DNA from: an uncultured Chromatiaceae bacterium
GTDB lineage: Bacteria > Pseudomonadota > Gammaproteobacteria > Enterobacterales > Alteromonadaceae
Direction: 5' to 3'
DNA: 17,428 bases
Assembly: GCA_946482615.1 (NCBI GenBank)
Contig: CAMLSF010000078.1
Location: 1-17,428, forward strand
Shown: in pieces, positions 1 to 7,358 of the stretch
How positions within the stretch are numbered: the first letter of the stretch is position 1
How the letters are laid out: each line of letters opens with the position of its first letter
Made by a program: the position numbers and the translations under genes
The notes under the pieces: generated by a model
What the model was told of the DNA's origin: nothing
The model's input: only the letters and a program-made list of their open reading frames with translations
Database searches by the model: none

Positions 1-1069
1 AGACTTGGATTTCTGTAGGAACTGGCCGCCAACCGTCAACCAAGACATGCTTTGCAAGTGCATCAGCGGATTTCGCTCCGAAAACACCTGAAGCAAAAAA
101 TGGCTTGAGTCTTTTATCAAGTAAAACATCACATGAATCACTCAACTCACGATCAACCATTTTCATCATATCCCAGCAGAGATGCCAAGCATCAACTTCT
201 TCCAAGGTAAATGCTGTTCGAGATGTAAAAAGTAGCTTACCATCCATAACTTGGGGCTTTGCCAATTTTGCTTGGAAAGACCAATGAGTTAGAGCGATAC
301 CTGTCGGCCGAGTTAGTGCAAAAAGTAGCCTTGGAGCTCTACGATGATCTAGATGTGCAGCATCGGCGCATCGAAGTAACAAGGCAACTTTAACGCAATC
401 AACTGCCCATAGAGATGGGGTTTCACCAAATGCTCCCAGAGTAGGCTGGAGCTCTGCCATCAACTTACGAATACTCCAATGATGGCTGTGAGCAATGGCA
501 CCAATAACTTGCCCGAAATGAGAACGCAAATCGGAGTCTTCAATCAGACAATCTTGTTTTAAATCAAGAGGGTTTAACCATGCCTGCGTAGCGAGCTCTT
601 CAGCCTTAGCCGCGTGATTTTTTCTGAGAAAATCAGTAATCGCCAAAGCTCGAACATCTTCTTTGGATTTATCTGAGGTAACCTTTAAAACGGAAGCCGC
701 CCAAGCATGGCAGCTCTGCCAATCAGGTAGTTTTTCTATTGATTCCAAACCTCCGGGATATGCGGCAACACTCATAGCAGCATCATGAAGCAAAACGGCA
801 CCACCAAAAACAAACGCCTCAGCCGGATTTAACACAAACTCACTTCCGGCTATCATGTCAGCTATCTCCCAAAGAGCATCTAAATGCGAGAGATCATGCA
901 CCGTATACTGCTTCATATCACCTGGAATAAATGTCAGCAGAGAGCCTACTCGTTCGCGGAAACGGACTAATGCAGAGCGATACCGTTCTCTATGATTATC
1001 ATTGCCATCATTCGCAGCATTAAACGCATTTTTCCAAAGGCTAGATCTCTCTAAAGTGTCAAGCGCCAT
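1..1069 (-). CDS. HD-domain protein, N-terminal part of a probable HD/Hsp90-like ATPase conflict-system protein (partial, runs off the left edge)
   Basis: Reading the reverse strand from ATG at 1069 gives 356 codons without a stop to the window edge, so the 3' part is missing. A GAGG ribosome site sits 6 bases upstream (1076-1079). Visible features: a basic N-terminal helix (residues 26-41, with HRERYR at 26-31), H58 in VHDLSHLDAL, the metal-binding pair H95-D96 in LLHDAAM, an FLRKNHAAKAEEL segment (147-159), HSHHWS (194-199) and LLRCADAAHLDHRRAP (231-246). This ordered set of His/Asp motifs matches the divergent HD phosphohydrolase domain that, as I recall the family, precedes a GHKL/Hsp90-type ATPase domain in large bacterial proteins linked to conflict or defence (HD-CE type). 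The ATPase part would lie to the left and cannot be seen. The enzymatic activity is unknown. The HD domain is well supported, the Hsp90-like fusion is inference, and a defence role is more speculative. Confidence 0.8.
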   Translation of the reverse strand, partial: MALDTLERSSLWKNAFNAANDGNDNHRERYRSALVRFRERVGSLLTFIPGDMKQYTVHDLSHLDALWEIADMIAGSEFVLNPAEAFVFGGAVLLHDAAMSVAAYPGGLESIEKLPDWQSCHAWAASVLKVTSDKSKEDVRALAITDFLRKNHAAKAEELATQAWLNPLDLKQDCLIEDSDLRSHFGQVIGAIAHSHHWSIRKLMAELQPTLGAFGETPSLWAVDCVKVALLLRCADAAHLDHRRAPRLLFALTRPTGIALTHWSFQAKLAKPQVMDGKLLFTSRTAFTLEEVDAWHLCWDMMKMVDRELSDSCDVLLDKRLKPFFASGVFGAKSADALAKHVLVDGWRPVPTEIQV

Positions 1070-1146
1070 AAATTACCTCATGTATCATTGCATTAATGGC
1101 GAGCCTTATGCGTCACTCCACAAATACGGTCTTCTTTATGTACCTC

Positions 1147-1176
1147 AAAATACTATGCTAAAAGTGAAGCTGTAAA
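1147..1176 (-). promoter_or_regulatory. Candidate promoter of the HD-domain gene
   Basis: On the minus strand TTTACA (1171-1176) and TATTTT (1147-1152) are separated by 18 bases, leaving a leader of about 70 bases before ATG 1069. The match is moderate and by eye only. Confidence 0.35.
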
Positions 1177-1179
1177 GCT

Positions 1180-1248
1180 AAAGATGTAGGATATCTTTGC
1201 GAGATTATCTTCCCAACAAGTTCAAAAGACCCTAGTTGGTCAGACTTG
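1180..1248. promoter_or_regulatory. Inverted repeats in the divergent intergenic region (candidate operators)
   Basis: The 236-base gap between the divergent HD and lysozyme-inhibitor genes holds AAAGAT/ATCTTT (1180-1185 and 1193-1198, 7-base spacer). It also holds a nested pair: CAAGT/ACTTG (1217-1221, 1244-1248) enclosing GACC/GGTC (1228-1231, 1238-1241). They could bind a regulator acting on either gene. Short inverted repeats like these also arise by chance, so this is weak evidence. Confidence 0.3.
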
Positions 1249-1305
1249 TAAATATTCTTTTTTTTCCTGACACTGTTAACGCAGCAAATTCAAAAGGATA
1301 GGAAG

Positions 1306-1884
1306 ATGAAACTTATACTTATCGTCACCACCCTACTCGCCACAACCCAACTTCAGGCGGCCGCAGCAGACAACCAAATCAATTGCCAGGCCAAAGATTT
1401 AGGAACCGTTGACCAACTGATTTGTTCTGACCAGGAACTTCTCAAACAAGATCAGCATCTGGCAGAGGTCTATCAGCAAGCTTTAGCAAAAGCGGCCAAT
1501 GAAAGACCCCCAGTGTTAAAAGCTGAGCAGCGGGGTTGGGTAAAGGGAAAAGCGGAATGCTGGAAAGAAGAAGATAAAAAAGGCTGTGCTTCAAGACTTT
1601 ACAGCCAGCGTATTGCCGAGTTACAGGCGCGTTACGAACTGTTGGCCAGTACAAGAACAGCGGTGCTTGGCTGTGAAAACAATCCAGCCCATGAAATTTC
1701 ATTGCGTTATTACCCTACAACACCAGCCACCTTAATAGCTGATTATGGCGATCGGGTATCACTAATGTACCAACAAGCCGATCTGAGTTACGCCGGCAGA
1801 AATGAAAAGTTATCCGAGCACGCTGGCGTTTTTACTGTGCAATGGGGGTACGAAGCACCACTGATGAGCTGCAAAACTAAATAG
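1306..1884 (+). CDS. Exported LprI/MliC-type lysozyme inhibitor-like protein
   Basis: 192 residues. A cleavable signal peptide (about 1-21, ending LQAAAA) sends it to the periplasm; no lipobox is visible. Residues 27-105 fit the LprI/DUF1311 domain: C27, C40 in QLICSDQELL, then Q75-W78 (QRGW), C85 and C94, and a final SQRIAEL. Residues 118-190 resemble the MliC domain: C123 in LGCENNP, TTPATLIADYGDRVSLMY, AGRNEKL, VQWGYEAP and a closing C189. Family knowledge: both domains occur in proteins that bind host lysozyme and protect peptidoglycan. The stretch where MliC proteins normally carry SASGARY reads QADLSYAGRN here, so the key loop appears shortened and inhibitory activity may be altered. 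The start has AGGA-rich sequence (AAAGGATAGGAAG) directly upstream. It is divergent from the HD-domain gene and convergent with the PilZ gene, so probably monocistronic. Confidence 0.8.
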   Translation: MKLILIVTTLLATTQLQAAAADNQINCQAKDLGTVDQLICSDQELLKQDQHLAEVYQQALAKAANERPPVLKAEQRGWVKGKAECWKEEDKKGCASRLYSQRIAELQARYELLASTRTAVLGCENNPAHEISLRYYPTTPATLIADYGDRVSLMYQQADLSYAGRNEKLSEHAGVFTVQWGYEAPLMSCKTK

Positions 1885-1905
1885 CCAAAGTACCACTAAG
1901 ACTAT

Positions 1906-2214
1906 TTAATTCAGCTCAACAATTTGCACACCCAACTGGTAACAATCTTCCTGTTCCTGGGCGCAGCGCATCACCCTGGCGTGGGCGGACAAAGGCGGAA
2001 TACTGGGGTTGGAGCTTTGCATTTTTATGTACAGCATGACCCCCATCTCCAATGGTTCATCAATTTCCAGTGACATGCCAGTAGAGCTTAAGTCACGGCA
2101 TATCGCATTAATGACTCTTCCAGATTGTGGATCGTTGATCATCAACTCCACCTGAGCATTCACCATCATACGGTAGTAGTTACGTTTATCATTGTGGCCT
2201 AACATAAACTTCAC
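1906..2214 (-). CDS. PilZ domain protein (c-di-GMP receptor)
   Basis: About 99-102 residues, essentially a single PilZ domain. Both c-di-GMP binding motifs are present: RxxxR as R11-N-Y-Y-R15 and DxSxxG as D41-L-S-S-T-G46, followed by the typical beta-barrel strands and a closing LGVQIVEL. Such proteins bind cyclic di-GMP in the cytoplasm and pass the signal to motility, pili or polysaccharide machinery through a partner protein; the partner cannot be told from sequence. The 5' end is ambiguous: the open frame begins at GTG 2214, but an ATG three codons later (2205) lies at a more usual distance from the AAGGG sequence and may be the true start. It lies 78 bases downstream of the receiver-domain gene on the same strand but has its own strong-looking promoter. 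Confidence 0.9.
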   Translation of the reverse strand: MKFMLGHNDKRNYYRMMVNAQVELMINDPQSGRVINAICRDLSSTGMSLEIDEPLEMGVMLYIKMQSSNPSIPPLSAHARVMRCAQEQEDCYQLGVQIVELN

Positions 2215-2249
2215 TGCCCTTGCTACTTGTTAGTTAAAGCGTCGCACCT

Positions 2250-2278
2250 TTTATAGATCCGCAACAAGCTGCTGTAAA
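2250..2278 (-). promoter_or_regulatory. Promoter of the PilZ gene
   Basis: On the minus strand TTTACA (2273-2278) and TATAAA (2250-2255) have an optimal 17-base spacer. Transcription would begin about 30 bases before the PilZ start, so PilZ can be expressed separately from the upstream response regulator. Confidence 0.6.
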
Positions 2279-2292
2279 GCCTTTTATTCGCC

Positions 2293-2703
2293 TTACTTAT
2301 GCAAATGACTACAGAGCAAATCGTCCACCAACATCTGAATATGGCGGGCGCTGATAGGTTTACTGACAAAAGCATCGGCACCGGCATCCAGTGCTGTCAC
2401 TTCATCACGTGGAGTATCCATGCCGGACATCATCAGAATAGGAATATGGCCGGTTTCGGGGGCGTTTTTTAGCAGGCGACAGGTATCCAGTCCATCCAGG
2501 CCTGGCATGCAGATATCCATCATCACCAAATCAGGTTGTTGCTGCAACACCAATTGCAACGCTTCCACCCCACTTTTGGCATAAGACAACTGATAAAAAG
2601 GCGACAAAGCCAACTCCAGCAGACGAAACATAAAGTCTTCGTCGTCCACTATCATGACCTTCTTTTGCTTCAGTTCCATTGTCTGCATCCTTGTGATCTC
2701 CAT
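2293..2703 (-). CDS. Single-domain response regulator (receiver domain only)
   Basis: At most 136 residues with only a CheY-like receiver domain and no output domain. The acidic pocket is D20-D21, the phospho-acceptor is D63 (MMDICMPGLDG), and the switch residues are S93 and K115 (VSKPIS). It should be phosphorylated by a histidine kinase or phosphotransfer protein not in this window and act by protein-protein contact. The start is uncertain: the first ATG (2703) has no ribosome site, while ATGs at 2688 and 2679 are preceded by GGAG and AAGG about 9 bases away, so the protein probably begins at one of these with 128-131 residues. It lies between hrpA and a PilZ gene. Own promoters on both signalling genes and the shared strand suggest a loose signalling pair, but a functional link is inference. 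Confidence 0.9.
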   Translation of the reverse strand: MEITRMQTMELKQKKVMIVDDEDFMFRLLELALSPFYQLSYAKSGVEALQLVLQQQPDLVMMDICMPGLDGLDTCRLLKNAPETGHIPILMMSGMDTPRDEVTALDAGADAFVSKPISARHIQMLVDDLLCSHLHK

Positions 2704-2705
2704 GC

Positions 2706-2733
2706 AAACGCGTCGATGCGTTTCACTTAAGTG
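2706..2733. repeat. Inverted repeat and 10-base palindrome in the leader of the receiver-domain gene
   Basis: AAACGC (2706-2711) and GCGTTT (2718-2723) form a 6-bp inverted repeat with a 6-base spacer, directly beside the palindrome CACTTAAGTG (2724-2733), which overlaps the proposed -10 box. In RNA the first could be a small hairpin just before the start codons; in DNA the palindrome is placed where a repressor could act. Confidence 0.5.
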
Positions 2734-2758
2734 TATGGCCTATTTAACGATTTGCCAA
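2730..2758 (-). promoter_or_regulatory. Promoter of the receiver-domain response regulator
   Basis: On the minus strand TTGGCA (2753-2758) and TACACT (2730-2735) are 17 bases apart, within 11 bases of the hrpA stop codon. This indicates transcription independent of hrpA. Confidence 0.6.
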
Positions 2759-2768
2759 AAAATTAACT

Positions 2769-5700
2769 TTACTTTAACTCACTGACTGCCAGCAAAATGC
2801 GTTTTACCGACACAGGATAAGGTGTTCCCAAAGTTTGAGCATACAAGGACACCTTAAGTTCCTCCAGCATCCAGCGAACATCAAGCACAGCTTGTGGAAC
2901 AGAACGACCTGCATATTTACCAAGCAGGCTCTGATAAGCCTCTTCTGCTTTTTGGTATTCGTGCGACATCAGTCTGTCGCGGTTTGGATCCACAGGCAGT
3001 TTTTCCTGGCGTTTTTGCAGCGCCTGTAAATAACGCAAAATCGCATCCAAACGTGCAGCGCCATGAGTGCTGACAAAACCTTTAAACAACAAAGCGTCGA
3101 GATGTTGCTTGATTTCGCCCTGGCCTTGCACATGTTTTAACTCAACTTTACCTTTGAGCTTTTTCTGAATTTCATGGCCCAGGGTTAGAATCTGTTCTAC
3201 TTTCAGCGCGATACGAAGCACGGTTTCACCCAGTTCAGCCCGGACTTTTTCTTTCACTGCAGTAAAATCAGCTTCAGTTTCAGGCCAGGGCTGTTCACTG
3301 ATCAACTGATCAACACCAGCGGCAATACAATCGTCTATCAGTTCCAGCACTTTGCCAAAAGGATTAAAGTACAACCCCAACTTCGCTTTATTCGGCAAAG
3401 ACTCCTGCAGATATTTCACCGGCGATGGCACATTCAAAAGCACCAAACGGCGCAGCCCCAGTTTGCTTTGCTCTGCCGCTTGTTCGGCGTTATCCAACAG
3501 CTTGATCGATACCGAATCATTGTTATCCACCAAAGCCGGGTAGGCTTTGATTTGATAACCCGCCTGCATTTTGATGTATTCACGCGGCAGCTGACCAAAA
3601 GACCATTGTGTCAGTTGCTCCTGCTCTATGCCCCGTTCCGCCACCTGACTTAAGCTCTGCTGCACTTTGCCTTGCAGTTCTTGTTTTAGCAGTGCCAAAG
3701 AGCGGCCTTGTTTTAAGGTATTGCCTTTGTCGTCCACCACCTTAAAGTTAAATTTCAGATGGGTATCAATACCGGATAAATCCCAGGCCTCTTCCGGAAT
3801 AGTCACACCCGACATACGTTTTAATCTGTTGCTGACCACGTCCAGCAAAGGCCCGTCTTCAGGTTTAATGCTTTGTAATAACGCATCGGCGTAATTGGGT
3901 GCCGGCACAAAGTTGCGTCTGTATTGTTTGGGCAGGCATTTAATCAAAGCGACCAATAAATCATGCCGCAGCCCCGGGATCAGCCAATCAAAGCCCTGTT
4001 CTTCCAGCTGATTTAACAGCGACAAAGGCACCACTAAACTGACACCGTCGTCCGGTGCGCCCGGTGAAAAATGATAATCCAAAGGCAGGGTTAAATTGCC
4101 CTGCCGCCAGAACTCAGGGAATTTGTCGGCTGTGACTTCAGAGGCATCCCGTTTATACAGCTTTTCCAAATCCAGATTTAATAACTTCGCGTCTTTGGCT
4201 TTGGCCTCTTTCCACCATTTGGCAAAATCCACTCTATTATTGGCCCAGACCGGAATTTTTTCAGCATAAAACTCTGCCAGCGTCTCTTCATCCACCAGAA
4301 TATCGCGCCGTCTGGCTTTTTCTTCCAGCTCTGTCACCTGCTCTATCAGCTTTTGGTTGTGCTGCAAAAAGCTTTCATTCAGGCCTAAGTCTTGTTCAAC
4401 TAAAGCACTGCGGATAAAGATCTTATGACAGGTGGCCGGGTCAATTTTGCTGTACAGCACAGGGCGTTTACCCACAATGATCAGGCCATACAAAGACACC
4501 TGTTCATAGGCCACCACTGCACCTTTTTTCTTTTCCCAGTGCGGTTCACTATAACTGCGGCTGACTAAATGCGCCGCAGCAGGTTCTATCCATTCAGGCT
4601 CAATTTTGGCGACAGCCCGTGCATAAAGCTTTGAGGTTTCCACCAGTTCAGCGGCCATCACCCATTTAGGTTTACGTTTAAATAAGCTGCTGCCCGGAAA
4701 GACAAAAAACCGGCTCTGGCGTGGCCCCATATAATCAGCGTCGCTGTCGCGGCTACCGATTTGGCCTAATAAACCAGTTAACAAGGCACTATGAATTTGC
4801 TCGTAAGAAGCCACCTGTGAATTCAGGCTCCACTGCTGCTCAGTGCAGATCTGACTCAGCTGGCCATATAAATCCTGCCATTCACGCACCCGCAGGTAGT
4901 TTAAAAGCTCCTGTTTGCATAAACGGCGGAACTGGTTGTTGGTCAGCTCGTCTTGTTTCTCCTGTAGATAAGCCCAGAGTTTCAGCCAGGCGCTGAAATC
5001 TGAATCCGGGTCGGCAAAACGTCCATGCAACTCATCGGCTTTTTGTTGTTTATCCAAAGGCCGCTCGCGGGGGTCCTGGATCGACAAAGCCGAGACAATC
5101 ACCAGCACTTCCTGCAGACAGCTGTGTTTGGTTGCCGCAAACACCATACGGGCTAAACGTGGATCCACAGGCAAGCGGCTGATTTGACGGCCTAAGTCTG
5201 TCATTTGCAAACTATGGCTGTTGGACTGCGGCTTAACTGCGCCCAGCTCTTCCAACAGCTTGATACCGTCGTTAATAAAACGACTGTCGGGCCGCTGTAA
5301 AAACGGGAAAGCCTGAATATCACCTAAGCCCAAAGCCAGCATTTGCAAAATTACTGAGGCTAAGTTGGTGCGCAGAATTTCAGGATCAGTAAATTCTGGT
5401 CTGCTGTTAAAATCGTCTTCACTGTATAAGCGGATACAAATACCGGCAGCCACCCGGCCACAACGGCCTTTGCGCTGATTGGCACTGGCCTGGCTGATGG
5501 CTTCAATCGGCAACTGTTGTACTTTGGATCTGTAGCTGTAACGCGAAATCCGCACTGTGCCTGGGTCTATCACATAGCGGATCCCAGGCACTGTTAAGGA
5601 GGTTTCCGCCACGTTGGTCGACAATACGATGCGCCGTCCTACGCCGGTCTGGAAAATCCGGTTTTGCTCGGCTGCACTTAAACGGGCGTACAAAGGCAAA

Positions 5701-6716
5701 ATTTCGGTATGAGGCAGTTTTAACTTTTCCAGCGCATCTGCTGTGTCACGAATTTCGCGCTCACCGTTTAAGAAGATCAGAATATCGCCCGGTGGTTCGC
5801 GGTACAGCTCTTCGACCGCATCAAAAATAGACTGCAGTTGGTCAGCGTCTTTATCGTCATTTTCCGCCACAGGCCGGTAGCGGGTTTCCACCGGATAAGT
5901 ACGGCCTGAGACTTCAATAATAGGCGCATCAAAAAAGTGTTTGGAGAAACGCTCCGGATCTATGGTGGCCGAAGTAATAATGACTTTTAAATCAGGGCGG
6001 CGTGGCAACAGCTGCCTTAAGTAACCCAATAAAAAGTCGATATTTAAACTGCGTTCGTGCGCTTCGTCGATGATCAGGGTGTCGTATTGATTTAAAAATC
6101 TGTCCTGCTGAATTTCTGCCAGTAGCACACCGTCTGTCATCAGTTTGACTAAAGTAGTGGGCGCTGTGTGATCGCCAAAACGGATTTTATAACCCACCTG
6201 TTGACCTACAGGGCATTTCAGCTCTTCGGCTAAACGGGCAGAGACACTACGGGCTGCTAAACGTCGTGGCTGGGTATGGCCTATCATGCCCGCCACACCA
6301 CGGCCTAACTCTAAACAGATTTTTGGAATTTGAGTGGTTTTACCCGAGCCTGTTTCACCGGCAATAATCACCACCTGATGTTTGGCGATGGCAGCTTTAA
6401 TATCGTCTTTTTTACCGACGACGGGTAACTCAGCCGGGTAGTCAATAGCAGGAACTGCGGCCTGGCGCTGCGCTCTTAACTGCATAGAAGTGGTGATTTT
6501 CTCTGCCAGCTGCTGCATCAGTTGTTGCTGTTTGGTCTGGTCCTGCTGCTTTTTAATGTTCTGTAACGACTGGCGGAATCGGTGCTGGTCTTTGGACAAA
6601 GAATTGGCAATGGCTTTGTTAAGCGCGGTAACAGAAATTTCAGCCTCATGGGCAGTAATAGCAGCTTTCACAGTAGAGTCGGTCAACACAAGGCCCTCAA
6701 TAAATAGGGGCGACAT
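2769..6716 (-). CDS. hrpA: ATP-dependent RNA helicase HrpA (DEAH box)
   Basis: 1315 residues, close to the roughly 1300 of E. coli HrpA, and alignable to it from memory over the helicase core. Motifs in order: Walker A GETGSGKT (120-127), HTQPRR (147-152), DEAH (217-220), SAT (249-251), LSTNVAETSLTVPG (365-378) and QRKGRCGR (414-421). The winged-helix, ratchet and OB-fold regions follow, then the long C-terminal extension (DUF3418) typical of bacterial HrpA. It is a cytoplasmic RNA helicase; HrpA has been linked to fimbrial mRNA processing and to resolving stalled ribosomes. ATG 6716 has only a weak ribosome site. A GAGGG lies just upstream of in-frame GTG 6689 and TTG 6686, and homology begins near residue 23, so the true N-terminus may be about 10 residues shorter. 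No terminator is evident after the stop. Confidence 0.97.
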   Translation of the reverse strand: MSPLFIEGLVLTDSTVKAAITAHEAEISVTALNKAIANSLSKDQHRFRQSLQNIKKQQDQTKQQQLMQQLAEKITTSMQLRAQRQAAVPAIDYPAELPVVGKKDDIKAAIAKHQVVIIAGETGSGKTTQIPKICLELGRGVAGMIGHTQPRRLAARSVSARLAEELKCPVGQQVGYKIRFGDHTAPTTLVKLMTDGVLLAEIQQDRFLNQYDTLIIDEAHERSLNIDFLLGYLRQLLPRRPDLKVIITSATIDPERFSKHFFDAPIIEVSGRTYPVETRYRPVAENDDKDADQLQSIFDAVEELYREPPGDILIFLNGEREIRDTADALEKLKLPHTEILPLYARLSAAEQNRIFQTGVGRRIVLSTNVAETSLTVPGIRYVIDPGTVRISRYSYRSKVQQLPIEAISQASANQRKGRCGRVAAGICIRLYSEDDFNSRPEFTDPEILRTNLASVILQMLALGLGDIQAFPFLQRPDSRFINDGIKLLEELGAVKPQSNSHSLQMTDLGRQISRLPVDPRLARMVFAATKHSCLQEVLVIVSALSIQDPRERPLDKQQKADELHGRFADPDSDFSAWLKLWAYLQEKQDELTNNQFRRLCKQELLNYLRVREWQDLYGQLSQICTEQQWSLNSQVASYEQIHSALLTGLLGQIGSRDSDADYMGPRQSRFFVFPGSSLFKRKPKWVMAAELVETSKLYARAVAKIEPEWIEPAAAHLVSRSYSEPHWEKKKGAVVAYEQVSLYGLIIVGKRPVLYSKIDPATCHKIFIRSALVEQDLGLNESFLQHNQKLIEQVTELEEKARRRDILVDEETLAEFYAEKIPVWANNRVDFAKWWKEAKAKDAKLLNLDLEKLYKRDASEVTADKFPEFWRQGNLTLPLDYHFSPGAPDDGVSLVVPLSLLNQLEEQGFDWLIPGLRHDLLVALIKCLPKQYRRNFVPAPNYADALLQSIKPEDGPLLDVVSNRLKRMSGVTIPEEAWDLSGIDTHLKFNFKVVDDKGNTLKQGRSLALLKQELQGKVQQSLSQVAERGIEQEQLTQWSFGQLPREYIKMQAGYQIKAYPALVDNNDSVSIKLLDNAEQAAEQSKLGLRRLVLLNVPSPVKYLQESLPNKAKLGLYFNPFGKVLELIDDCIAAGVDQLISEQPWPETEADFTAVKEKVRAELGETVLRIALKVEQILTLGHEIQKKLKGKVELKHVQGQGEIKQHLDALLFKGFVSTHGAARLDAILRYLQALQKRQEKLPVDPNRDRLMSHEYQKAEEAYQSLLGKYAGRSVPQAVLDVRWMLEELKVSLYAQTLGTPYPVSVKRILLAVSELK

Positions 6717-6742
6717 GCTACCAAGTTCAGTGGCTTTAGATC

Positions 6743-6777
6743 CAGTAAAAGCACCGCTTAAAACGGTGCTTTTACTG
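6743..6777 (-). terminator. Perfect 14-bp stem-loop, terminator of the CBS-domain gene
   Basis: CAGTAAAAGCACCG (6743-6756) and its exact complement (6764-6777) flank a 7-base loop. The stem has a GC core with A and T runs at its base, the usual shape of a bidirectional intrinsic terminator. It lies about 107 bases past the CBS gene stop and 26 bases upstream of the hrpA start, so it should separate the two units. Confidence 0.7.
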
Positions 6778-6790
6778 CACTTTTAACATT

Positions 6791-6867
6791 AAGACCCACA
6801 GGGGCTGGTCTTGCACCCGCCCGTCTGGAATACGAAACAAATCTCTATCGGGTCTTGTGCCCGTCTG
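6791..6867. repeat. Imperfect direct repeat GGTCTTG-N-GCCCGTCTG with an inverted AAGACC
   Basis: GGTCTTG and GCCCGTCTG are joined by 5 bases at 6807-6827 and by 1 base at 6851-6867. An inverted AAGACC lies at 6791-6796, able to pair with GGTCTT at 6807-6812. The repeat sits between the CBS-gene stop and its terminator. Its role is unknown: it may be an RNA structure in the CBS 3' region or binding sites for hrpA control. Confidence 0.45.
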
Positions 6868-6883
6868 CTCAGCCTAAAATCGA

Positions 6884-7303
6884 TTAACTTACTGCTTTGT
6901 AATGGGAGTGCAGCTCCAGGTCGATGGCCCGCAATACATCAGAGCGGCTAATCACGCCCAGCAGATAACCATCATCATCCACTACTGGGTATACCTTGGG
7001 TTTGGCCAGCAGCATAGTCTGCGCTAAATCTACTATGCCGTGATACGGCTTGACCGTCAGCACTTCACTACGCATCACGTCTTTGACCGAAGCCGATTGT
7101 TGTAAATGGTAAGTGCATGACAACATTCTGGACAGACAATCCTGTTCAGACACAAAACCTATGACTTTTTTTTCCTTGTTAATCACAGGTCCGCCTAATT
7201 GTTCAGCCAGGATCAGTTTATTTACCGCTTCTTCGACCGACATGTCTTCAGTAAAGGTTACAGGGTGACGATTCATATGATCGGATATTTTTAATAAGTC
7301 CAT
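6884..7303 (-). CDS. Protein with two CBS domains
   Basis: 139 residues made only of two CBS domains, roughly residues 1-62 and 72-132. Each has the expected pattern, MNRHPVTFTEDMSVEEAVNKL and VMRSEVLTVKPYHGIVDLA openings and VIGFVSEQDCLSRM and LLGVISRSDVLRAI closings. CBS pairs bind adenine nucleotides (AMP, ATP, SAM) and act as energy or metabolite sensors; here there is no attached catalytic domain, so the partner is unknown. ATG 7303 is supported by a strong GAGGGG site 4-5 bases upstream. The 55-base gap to the peptidase gene on the same strand has no obvious terminator, so the two may be co-transcribed. A strong hairpin follows downstream (6743-6777). Confidence 0.92.
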   Translation of the reverse strand: MDLLKISDHMNRHPVTFTEDMSVEEAVNKLILAEQLGGPVINKEKKVIGFVSEQDCLSRMLSCTYHLQQSASVKDVMRSEVLTVKPYHGIVDLAQTMLLAKPKVYPVVDDDGYLLGVISRSDVLRAIDLELHSHYKAVS

Positions 7304-7358
7304 AAGCCCCTCAAAAGTGTCGTATTTTCACAACACCTTAAGCTTAGACCAGCGTGAG

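Noticed and set aside
105..287. 60-codon plus-strand frame
   Set aside because: Opposite the HD-domain gene, whose motifs and uninterrupted 356 codons are far stronger evidence.
6490..6786. 98-codon plus-strand frame overlapping the 5' end of hrpA and the terminator stem
   Set aside because: Cys/Ser-rich composition typical of antisense shadow, and it runs through a perfect hairpin.
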